From DATLWN01 sp964492895 (GTDB taxonomy: Bacteria > Pseudomonadota > Zetaproteobacteria > Mariprofundales > Mariprofundaceae), in contig CAZBLR010000002.1 of the NCBI GenBank assembly GCA_964492895.1, positions 93,409-157,408 of the forward strand: a stretch of 64,000 nt of DNA, given 5' to 3'. Shown here piece after piece: positions 29,420 to 36,631 of the stretch (positions are counted from its first letter, which is position 1; each line of letters starts with the position of its first letter). The notes beneath the pieces were generated by a model. It worked only from the letters and a program-made list of their open reading frames with translations. It had not been told where the DNA came from and searched no databases. The position numbers and the translations under genes are program-made.

Positions 29420-30094
29420 ATGCTGAAAGTCACCGCCCTGAGCAAGCGATACGGGGAGCACTGGGCCGTTCGTGACGTCCACCTCGGGATCGATGGGGGA
29501 GAGGCCGTCGGGCTGCTCGGCGCCAACGGGGCCGGCAAGAGCACCTTGATCAAGTGCATCCTGGGCCTGGTCCATGCCACGGCCGGTGACGTCGCGTTGA
29601 CCGAACCCTACGCCTATCTGCCGGAGCAGCCGCAGCTGCCCCCCTCGCTCAGCGCCCTGTCCCTGCTCGCATTCAAGTGTCGTGCGAACGGTATTCCCGC
29701 GGACCAGGCGCCGGCGGCTCTGGCCGAGGTCAGGTTGTCCGACACGGATATCGTGCGACCGCTCAGGCAATACTCGAAAGGCATGCGCCAGCGCGCATCG
29801 CTGGCGTTCGCGCTTTGTGGCGATCCCGGCCTGATCGTGCTCGACGAGCCGATGTCCGGTCTGGATGCCTTGGGGCGGGCGCAGATGATCGACGTCTTCA
29901 AGCGGCATAAGGCGCGCGGGGCCGCCACACTGATGAGCAGCCACATCGTGTCCGACATGGTGCAGGTGTGTGACCGGGTCCTGGTCATGGCTCATGGACG
30001 CATATGCGAGGCGGTTCCCATCTCGGAGCATTCGCTGGCGGAGGCGAAGGCGCTGGAATTGAGGCTGGCGTACTGGACGGAGCAGCGGTCGTGA
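29420..30094 (+). CDS. ABC-2 type exporter ATP-binding protein in the pilin locus
   Basis: 224-residue ABC ATPase with Walker A GANGAGKS (34-41), signature YSKGMRQR, Walker B LIVLDEPMSGLD and switch histidine in MSSHIVSD. The layout is that of ABC-2 exporters (CcmA/NatA class). It overlaps the permease gene by 4 bp (GTGA). The set lies between two pilin genes, which recalls the pilGHI ABC genes beside pilA in Myxococcus; whether it serves pilus function here is inference. Confidence 0.88.
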   Translation: MLKVTALSKRYGEHWAVRDVHLGIDGGEAVGLLGANGAGKSTLIKCILGLVHATAGDVALTEPYAYLPEQPQLPPSLSALSLLAFKCRANGIPADQAPAALAEVRLSDTDIVRPLRQYSKGMRQRASLAFALCGDPGLIVLDEPMSGLDALGRAQMIDVFKRHKARGAATLMSSHIVSDMVQVCDRVLVMAHGRICEAVPISEHSLAEAKALELRLAYWTEQRS

Positions 30095-30903
30095 GCCGGA
30101 TGCTGCCGTTGATCGGACTCACCTTCCGCGAACTGGCCAGCCAGCGCGTGTACCGCATCGTTCTGGCGGCGTTGCTGCTGATCCCGTGGCTGCTGTTGAT
30201 CCCCGCCTCCCTGTTCCTGCTCGATGTCGGCAAGGTGCTGATCGATCTGCTGTTCACGGCCCTGCATGCCTGGCTGCTGGTCTACCTGTTCTTCCAGGCG
30301 GCGCCGCTGATTGCCCGCGACATCGAGCAGGGCAGTTGCCACATCTTCCTGACCCTGCCGATGCGCCGCAGCCATTATCTGTGGGCCCGGTTCGCCGGCA
30401 TGATCGCAGCATTGGTGCCGTTGTTCCTGGCATATGCCTTGTCGGCCTCGCTGACCCTCGTCTTTGCCCAAAGCCATTGGCAGGCCATCTACGTGGCTCC
30501 GAACGTGCTTTCATCGTTCGACGGGGGCGCCGTACTGATCGTGTTGCCCTATCTGGCCCTGACCGCCGTACTGTTCCTGATCGCCGCCGCGGCCACGGGA
30601 CTGCCGGAGACCATGGTGTTCCTGTTCTCGGTGTGGCTGCTGTGCTGGAGCCTGCCGCCGGTACTCGGGGCGATGCAGCAGAAGGAGGTCGCGGCGAAGA
30701 CACCATCATGGATCGGCACCATGCTGCAGGGGGTGAACCAGCTTCTGCCCGATCTCTCGAGCAGCCGCATCTCGCTGTATCTGGCGCATGGCAAGGGCTT
30801 GGGGGACATGGCCGTGACCGGCTATTGCCTGCAGCATCTCGCCTATGCGTTGCTGGCCATGCTGCTGGCCATCTTCGTGTTCAGGCGCAGGGATCTGGCA
30901 TGA
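30091..30903 (+). CDS. ABC-2 type transporter permease
   Basis: 270 residues with about six transmembrane segments, for example IVLAALLLIPWLLLIPASLF and MVFLFSVWLLCWSLPP. The GTG start at 30091 overlaps the ATPase stop, and GGAG lies about 10 nt upstream. The fold and ARDIEQGSCHIFLTLP segment fit ABC-2 permeases of the NosY/CcmB class. It pairs with the ATPase just upstream and is coupled by ATGA to the next gene. The substrate is unknown. Confidence 0.85.
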   Translation: MSRMLPLIGLTFRELASQRVYRIVLAALLLIPWLLLIPASLFLLDVGKVLIDLLFTALHAWLLVYLFFQAAPLIARDIEQGSCHIFLTLPMRRSHYLWARFAGMIAALVPLFLAYALSASLTLVFAQSHWQAIYVAPNVLSSFDGGAVLIVLPYLALTAVLFLIAAAATGLPETMVFLFSVWLLCWSLPPVLGAMQQKEVAAKTPSWIGTMLQGVNQLLPDLSSSRISLYLAHGKGLGDMAVTGYCLQHLAYALLAMLLAIFVFRRRDLA

Positions 30904-31643
30904 GGGTGAGGATGGTGGCGGGGCAACTCGTCATTGTCTGTCTGCTGCTTGCGGCCATCGCCTGGGGGCGCTCGGTCTCCGATGTTCCCCTGCTCGCCGG
31001 GGCCTCGGAAACGCTGCACTGGTCGTCGAAGCAGCAGCTATTGGACCGCGCCTGGGCTGGTGCCGTTCCGGGGATTGCGGCCGATGCGGCGGTGCTCGAG
31101 ATCTACAATATCTACGCCCGAGCCGGCAAGGGGCAAGAACAGAACGCGGCCTGGCGGGATCAGCTCGATTTCGAACTGCGGCGGGCGCAGGCGATGGATC
31201 CCTATTTCAGGGATGTGTACCGTCTCACTGAGGGCCTGCTGGCCTACGACGCGCAGCGCTGGAAGGAGGCGGTCGACCTGCTGGCCGCCAGCGAGCCCTG
31301 GCTCAACAGCGCCGATCCGCTGTTGGCCGCCAGCTTCATCGCCCATCAGTATATGCATGACGATGTGCTGGCGATCCAGCTGGCAAAGAAGGCGATGACA
31401 AAGCCCGATGCCAGCGATCTGACCATCGGCTTTGCGACGGCACTGATCAGGAAACAAGGTGGGTGCAGGATGGCGCTGGCCTTTCTGGAAACGCGCCTGC
31501 ATACCCTGCCCGAGCGATACCGCCAGGGCATCCTGAACAGGATCGAACGCTACCGGCAGCACAAGGGCTGTGTCGATGAGGGCGCTCAGGCCACGCCCGA
31601 TGCGCAAGGGGGACGACGGAACGGCGTGGAACGGCTAGACTGA
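30900..31643 (+). CDS. membrane-anchored protein with helical-repeat character, unknown
   Basis: 247 residues. An N-terminal signal anchor (about 5-22, VAGQLVIVCLLLAAIAWG) is followed by an Ala-rich, all-helical region with TPR-like spacing (LEIYNIYARAGKGQEQNAAW, LTEGLLAYDAQRWKEAVDLL). I do not recognise a family. It is translationally coupled to the ABC permease and precedes the second pilin, so it probably acts outside the membrane with that transporter. The position matches a third component such as PilI of Myxococcus, but I see no clear similarity. Confidence 0.7.
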   Translation: MRVRMVAGQLVIVCLLLAAIAWGRSVSDVPLLAGASETLHWSSKQQLLDRAWAGAVPGIAADAAVLEIYNIYARAGKGQEQNAAWRDQLDFELRRAQAMDPYFRDVYRLTEGLLAYDAQRWKEAVDLLAASEPWLNSADPLLAASFIAHQYMHDDVLAIQLAKKAMTKPDASDLTIGFATALIRKQGGCRMALAFLETRLHTLPERYRQGILNRIERYRQHKGCVDEGAQATPDAQGGRRNGVERLD

Positions 31644-31748
31644 CAATCTGTGGCAGCCTGAATGACACAATGGAGCCGGAAGCTGCTGGAAATCCCGTTT
31701 TATGATGGCCGGACCTAGAGCGCAGCCCCCCGTTTTGGTGTCCGAGTA

Positions 31749-31763
31749 TGGCAGGATACTTGC
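31749..31763 (+). promoter_or_regulatory. sigma-54 promoter of the second pilin gene
   Basis: TGGCAGGATACTTGC has GG-N10-GC spacing and close agreement with the RpoN consensus. The start would be near 31775, and the ATG at 31799 is preceded by GGAG at 7 nt. The 155-bp gap holds no other clear signal. Confidence 0.82.
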
Positions 31764-31798
31764 TTTGATACGGGGCCTGAGCTTTATGGAGCGGAGTC

Positions 31799-32299
31799 AT
31801 GTGCAAGCGCGAAGCCGGTTTTACCCTGATCGAGTTGATGATCGTCGTCGCCATCATCGGCATCCTTGCCGCGGTTGCCCTGCCCGCCTATCAGGCCTAC
31901 CGGCAGAAGGCATTCAACGCCATGACCATCTCCGACGTCTATCATCTCTACCTGTTCGAGAATGAGTTCTTCAATGACAACGGCGAATTCGTGTCCGTCG
32001 TCGTGTCCGACAAGCAGTCCACCGGCCTGATCAGCAAGAACACGACGCTGCTCAACGGCACGACAGCCCTGTTCGAGATTCGCGATCTGTCCCGCGATGT
32101 CGATGTGGCCGCCAACGTGGATACCAACAAGCAGACCATCATTGTCGGCGGCAAGCATCATGCCAGCCCCATCGTGCTGGCCGTCGATCTCGACGATGGT
32201 TCCGGCTATCGCTACAAGAGCATCAGCGGCGCATTCACCGCCTCCACGCTGCCCGCGGCGACCAATGCCAATGATCTGGCCAGCTGGCCCTTATACTAA
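31799..32299 (+). CDS. type IV pilin-like protein (second copy)
   Basis: 166 residues. A short leader MCKREAG is followed by FTLIELMIVVAIIGILAAVALPAYQAYRQ, so PilD cleavage is after Gly7 and Glu+5 is present. The rest differs from the first pilin (SDVYHLYLFENEFFNDNGEF and on) and lacks cysteines apart from Cys2 in the leader. It could be a second major pilin or a minor pilin. Its own sigma-54 promoter argues for regulated, possibly abundant expression. It ends 5 bp before the PglL-like gene. Confidence 0.88.
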   Translation: MCKREAGFTLIELMIVVAIIGILAAVALPAYQAYRQKAFNAMTISDVYHLYLFENEFFNDNGEFVSVVVSDKQSTGLISKNTTLLNGTTALFEIRDLSRDVDVAANVDTNKQTIIVGGKHHASPIVLAVDLDDGSGYRYKSISGAFTASTLPAATNANDLASWPLY

Positions 32300-32304
32300 T
32301 CTGA

Positions 32305-34047
32305 ATGAGGGTTGATGGTATCCGGGCCTCGCAGGAGGGCCCCGCGACCTACATGGCCTATTCCATCCTGCTGCTGACGCCGTTCGTTTTCCCGGGCTTC
32401 TTTCCGTTCGATGTCAACAGCATTCTCGCCTGCGGCGGTGCCTTGGTCCTCGCCTGTCTGTTGCTGTACCGCAAACCGGTCATCTATGTGTCGCGGAAAC
32501 TGGCTTTTGCGGTTGCTGCCGTCGCCCTGATCCAGTTGGCCAACCTCCTGCTGGGCAACATATCGGCCCCGGGGGCTTGGGGATTGCGGGCGCTTGAATA
32601 CGCGAGCGTGCTGGTGATGCTGACCGTGGGTGCCTCGGTATCTGCTGCATCGCTGAGGGGATGGATGCACATCCTGTTTGCCGTGGCCGTGGCCTGGTCG
32701 GTGGTTGGCTATTTTGTCTGGTTCGGCGGTACGGCCGGCCGGCCCCTGACGCTGGGCCTGATTGCGATGACCCAGGGATCTGCTGCCAAGCTGGCGGGAC
32801 CGTTCAATCAGGGGAATGTCTTCGCGTCCGTGATCGGCATGGCCTGGATTTTCGCGCACTGGCTGTACCTGCGCCAGGGGAAGTGGGCGTATGCGCTCGC
32901 CGTGTTCTTCTTTACCACCGTGTTGTTCGATACCCTGTCCAGAGGCGGCTGGATCGCCTATGCAATGGCACTCGTGCTCATGCTTTACGCCATGGCGCCG
33001 TCTCCCAAGCGGATTGCTTTGCGCCTTTTGCCGCTCTGGCTGGCCGGTCTGGCCCTGGGAATCGGTCTGAATTCGATCCATGTCGAGGCACAGGCACAGG
33101 CGAATCTGCTGTTTTCCATGGCCAAGACCGTGGAGGCCACGATGGCCGCCCGCCTGGTTATCTGGGCCACGGCCATCGTCGAATTCCTGCATGCTCCGCT
33201 GACAGGGGTAGGCTGGGGCCAGTTTGCCGACGCCTACTGGCACAGTTATGCCCCGGCGCATGCATGGGTGGCCAGGCATCTCGGTGTTCATGGCTTTGAC
33301 AACTTCTTCTGGAGTGCGCACAACCTGTGGTTGCATGTGCTTGCCGAAGGTGGTCTCGTGGCTTTCGGCCTGCTGCTGTGGGGGACATGGAAGATCATGG
33401 CGAAAGGCCTGGCCCTGGCCGCAAACGGGCACAGCCTCCGGCTACCGTTCGCCATGGCCTCGCTGGGCTTTCTTATCCAGGCGCTGGTCAATATCTCATT
33501 CACCCGGCCACTGCCATTGCTGCTGTTCGCGTTCTTCACGGGGATCGCCTTTGCGCCATGGCTACGCAGGGACAGCTGGCGCATCCGTCGTTCGGATACT
33601 ACCCGATACGCCGCCACCGGCGTCGCCATGGTCGTGGTTGCCTGGGCATCGCATGCCACCACCGAGTGGTTTGCCGCTGCAGCGTGGCTTAAGCACTTCG
33701 ATTTGGCGAGCCAACAACGGGTGGAACGCGTGACGCATTTTGCCGGTGAAAGGGCTGGCGCCATCCCGCTGATGTGGCTCGGATACAATGTTTCGAAAGA
33801 AAATACGCATGTGGCCTTGCTGACCTGGATGGTTCCCTATCTACGGCGCGACATCCACGAGTTCCCGTATGTGGATGCCTATCAGGTGTATTTTTATGCC
33901 TTGGCAGCCTCGGGGAAACGTGCCGAAGCCTGTAGGGTCGGGACCCTGATCGAGAAGCAGCGGTATCCTGGAGAAACCAATGCCGCCATCTATCGGGATG
34001 TCTGCATGGGCAGGCCGATGCGCGGCAGCTACAACTTCGGGCACTAG
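32305..34047 (+). CDS. PglL/PilO-type O-oligosaccharyltransferase (Wzy_C family)
   Basis: 580 residues with about eleven transmembrane segments and a C-terminal domain of about 130 residues. The large periplasmic loop holds H339 in SAHNLWLHVLAEGG, equivalent to the catalytic-loop histidine of PglL. RLVIWATAIVEFLHAPLTGVGWG and GPFNQGN are also typical. The enzyme moves a lipid-linked glycan to Ser/Thr of pilin; O-antigen ligase (WaaL) is the alternative, but the place right after a pilin favours pilin glycosylation. The start may be ATG 32353, which has AGGAGG 14 nt upstream. It overlaps the convergent tsaD end by 4 bp. Confidence 0.87.
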   Translation: MRVDGIRASQEGPATYMAYSILLLTPFVFPGFFPFDVNSILACGGALVLACLLLYRKPVIYVSRKLAFAVAAVALIQLANLLLGNISAPGAWGLRALEYASVLVMLTVGASVSAASLRGWMHILFAVAVAWSVVGYFVWFGGTAGRPLTLGLIAMTQGSAAKLAGPFNQGNVFASVIGMAWIFAHWLYLRQGKWAYALAVFFFTTVLFDTLSRGGWIAYAMALVLMLYAMAPSPKRIALRLLPLWLAGLALGIGLNSIHVEAQAQANLLFSMAKTVEATMAARLVIWATAIVEFLHAPLTGVGWGQFADAYWHSYAPAHAWVARHLGVHGFDNFFWSAHNLWLHVLAEGGLVAFGLLLWGTWKIMAKGLALAANGHSLRLPFAMASLGFLIQALVNISFTRPLPLLLFAFFTGIAFAPWLRRDSWRIRRSDTTRYAATGVAMVVVAWASHATTEWFAAAAWLKHFDLASQQRVERVTHFAGERAGAIPLMWLGYNVSKENTHVALLTWMVPYLRRDIHEFPYVDAYQVYFYALAASGKRAEACRVGTLIEKQRYPGETNAAIYRDVCMGRPMRGSYNFGH

Positions 34048-35090
34048 GCGCCTCCGATCTGCTCCAGCGGCCAGCGGGCGCGGGCATCCCATTCCGCGGG
34101 GGGCGTCCCGGTACGGGCGCGGCAGTAGCCGGCGAAGGCAATCATGGCGCCGTTGTCGGTGCAGTACCGGGGATGCGGCAGGTGCACGCTTAGTCCGCGC
34201 TGATCGGCCTCGGCGTGCAACTGCGCGCGCAGCCGCTGGTTGGCGGCCACCCCGCCGGCGATCACCAGGTGCGCGATGCCATGCCGGCGGCAGGCGCGCA
34301 CGGACTTGGTGACCAGCACCTCCACGATGGCCGCCTCGACGGCCGCCGCCATGTCGTGCTTCCAGACGGGGTCCGTTGCGTTCTCGCACGATTTCGCTGC
34401 CAGCATCACGGCGGTCTTCAGGCCGGAAAAGCTGAAGTTCAGGTTGTCATGCTGCAGCATCGGCCGGGGCAGCGGGAAACGCCGTGCATCGCCGCCGGCC
34501 GCCAGGCGCGCGATCTCAGGCCCTCCGGGGTAGGGCAGTCCGAGCAGGCGCGCCGATTTGTCGAAGCACTCGCCGGCGGCGTCGTCAATCGTCTGGCCCA
34601 CCACCGTATAGCGGCCGATGCCGTCCACGCGCACCAGCAGGGTATGGCCGCCGGATACCAGCAGCGAGATGAACGGGAACGGCGGCAGGGCCTCGGCGAT
34701 GCCGGGTGCCAGCAGGTGCCCCTCCATGTGGTGGATCGGGAACACCGGCAGGCTGGTGGCGCGGCCGGCGGCACGTGCGAACGCGGTGCCGACCAGCAGC
34801 GCCCCCATCAGCCCCGGCCCGGCCGTGACGGCGATGCCGTGCAGCTCGTGCCAGTGCAGGCCGGCCTCGTGCATGGTCTCCGTTACCAGCCCCGGCAGCA
34901 TCGCCAGGTGTTCGCGGGAGGCGACCTCGGGCACGATGCCGCCGAAGCGCGCATGGGTCGGGATCTGCGAGGCGATCCGCTCCGACAGTACCGAGCCGCG
35001 TCCGTCCGCCGCATCGCCGGCGAAGATCGCGGCGGCGGTTTCGTCGCACGAGGTTTCGATGCCGAGGATGCGCAGGGTGCCGTGCCTCAT
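34044..35090 (-). CDS. tsaD: tRNA N6-adenosine threonylcarbamoyltransferase
   Basis: Transfers threonylcarbamoyl to A37 of ANN-decoding tRNAs with TsaB and TsaE. 348 residues with the ASKHA fold. Metal-binding H121 and H125 lie in IHHMEGH, and ASREH and SGGHTLLV are conserved. The ATG at 35090 overlaps the stop of the hydantoinase B gene (ATGA), so an essential gene is coupled to an accessory pair; upstream in-frame codons lie inside that neighbour. Confidence 0.97.
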   Translation of the reverse strand: MRHGTLRILGIETSCDETAAAIFAGDAADGRGSVLSERIASQIPTHARFGGIVPEVASREHLAMLPGLVTETMHEAGLHWHELHGIAVTAGPGLMGALLVGTAFARAAGRATSLPVFPIHHMEGHLLAPGIAEALPPFPFISLLVSGGHTLLVRVDGIGRYTVVGQTIDDAAGECFDKSARLLGLPYPGGPEIARLAAGGDARRFPLPRPMLQHDNLNFSFSGLKTAVMLAAKSCENATDPVWKHDMAAAVEAAIVEVLVTKSVRACRRHGIAHLVIAGGVAANQRLRAQLHAEADQRGLSVHLPHPRYCTDNGAMIAFAGYCRARTGTPPAEWDARARWPLEQIGGA

Positions 35091-36631
35091 GGCGCCCCCC
35101 CGCTGCCATAGCCACCCCCGCCCGGGGTTTCGATGCGGAAGATGTCGCCGGGTGCGAGTTCCAGCTGGCACTTGCCGGGAAGCTCCTGCTCCCGGCCGTC
35201 ACGGACCAGGACGTTCCTGCCGCCCTGGCCCGCCTCGCCCCCGGCCAGTCCCCAGGGGCGCAGCCGGCGCCGCTCGCCGAGCACCGACAGATGGCATGGG
35301 GCCAGAGCCAGCCATTCGCGGACCAGGCCGTCACCGCCCCGGGATCGCCCCCTTCCCCCCGAGCCGGGGCGCAGGCGGTACTGCAGGATGCGCAGCGGAT
35401 AGTGCAGCTCCAGCACCTCGATCGAGGTGTTCCTGGTGTTGGTCATATGGCATTGGACGCCGGACAGTCCTTCTCCATGGCTGTGCGCGCCCATCCCTCC
35501 TCCTACCGTTTCGTAGTACACCCATGGGTGGTCGGCCGCGCCTCCCCCGAAGACGACATTGTTCATCGTGCCCTGGGCGGCGGCGGGGATGCGTTCCGGT
35601 ATCGCCTTGGCCAGGGCCCCGAGCACCGCATCGACGATGCGCTGGCTGGTCTCGACGTTGCCGGCGGCCACGGCCGTGCCGGGCAGGGCATGAACCAGCG
35701 ATCCCTCGGGTGCCTGCAGCCGGATCGGACGGAAGATGGCCGATGTCTGCGGCGTGACCTCCGGCATCAGGCAGCGGAAAGCGTAGTAGACGGCCGAGGC
35801 GGTCACGGCCAGGGGACAGTTCAGCGGGCCGGCGCATTGGTCTGCTGTTCCCGCGAAATCGACGATAGCCTCGTCGTTCTTGATCGAGATGCGAACGCGG
35901 ATGGGGTAGGGCCCGCCGCCCAGTCCGTCGTCCTCGATGGCGTCCTCGAAGGTATAGTCCCCGTCCGGGATGCCGGAGACGGCCCGGCGCCCATAGGCCT
36001 CGGAGGCCGCCAGCAATTCGGCGAAGGCCCCGTCCGCCGTCTCGGTGAGCTGTTCCACAAGCCGGCGGGCGCCGGTGCGGCAGGCCGAGTGCTGGGCGGT
36101 CAGGTCCGCGATGCGCTCCGGTCCTCCCCGAACATGATCGAGGAAGCGATGGCGGAAGGCCTCGACCTCCTGCCCGGAGGCGAACCAGTGCTGCGGGGAG
36201 ATGACGAAGCCTTCCTGTTCAAGCCGTGTATGCAGGCCCATGGAGCCCGGGGATTCGCCGCCGATGTCGGCGTGATGGGCACGTGTGGCGGCGAAGCCGA
36301 ACAGGCGCTCGTGACGGAAGACCGGTACCACCACGGTGACGTCCGGCAGATGGGTACCGCCCAGGAAGGGGTCGTTGAACACCACCGCATCGCCCGGCTG
36401 CCAGTGGAAGCGTTCGACCACGCCGTGCATGGCGAAGGCCATGGCCCCCAGATGCACCGGGATATGGGCAGCCTGGGCAACCAGTTCGCCCTCGGCGTCG
36501 AACAGGGCGCAGGAATAGTCCTCCCGGTCCTTGATGTTCGGCGACAGGGCCGTGCGACGCAGGGTTGCCCCCATCTCGTCGCAGATGCCGGCCAGGCGGT
36601 TGGCGAGGACGCTCAGCTCAATCGCGTTCAT
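35087..36631 (-). CDS. hydantoinase B/oxoprolinase family protein
   Basis: 514 residues, HyuB/OplahB family subunit. Conserved stretches include DREDYSCALFDAEGELVAQA, HIPVHLGAM, GDAVVFNDPFLGGTHLPD and HHADIGGESPGSM. It works with the A subunit encoded directly upstream with a 4-bp overlap, as an ATP-dependent hydantoinase or 5-oxoprolinase-like enzyme, or possibly an acetone-carboxylase-like one. The substrate is not known; 5-oxoproline or a hydantoin is likely from family knowledge. Confidence 0.9.
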   Translation of the reverse strand: MNAIELSVLANRLAGICDEMGATLRRTALSPNIKDREDYSCALFDAEGELVAQAAHIPVHLGAMAFAMHGVVERFHWQPGDAVVFNDPFLGGTHLPDVTVVVPVFRHERLFGFAATRAHHADIGGESPGSMGLHTRLEQEGFVISPQHWFASGQEVEAFRHRFLDHVRGGPERIADLTAQHSACRTGARRLVEQLTETADGAFAELLAASEAYGRRAVSGIPDGDYTFEDAIEDDGLGGGPYPIRVRISIKNDEAIVDFAGTADQCAGPLNCPLAVTASAVYYAFRCLMPEVTPQTSAIFRPIRLQAPEGSLVHALPGTAVAAGNVETSQRIVDAVLGALAKAIPERIPAAAQGTMNNVVFGGGAADHPWVYYETVGGGMGAHSHGEGLSGVQCHMTNTRNTSIEVLELHYPLRILQYRLRPGSGGRGRSRGGDGLVREWLALAPCHLSVLGERRRLRPWGLAGGEAGQGGRNVLVRDGREQELPGKCQLELAPGDIFRIETPGGGGYGSGGAP

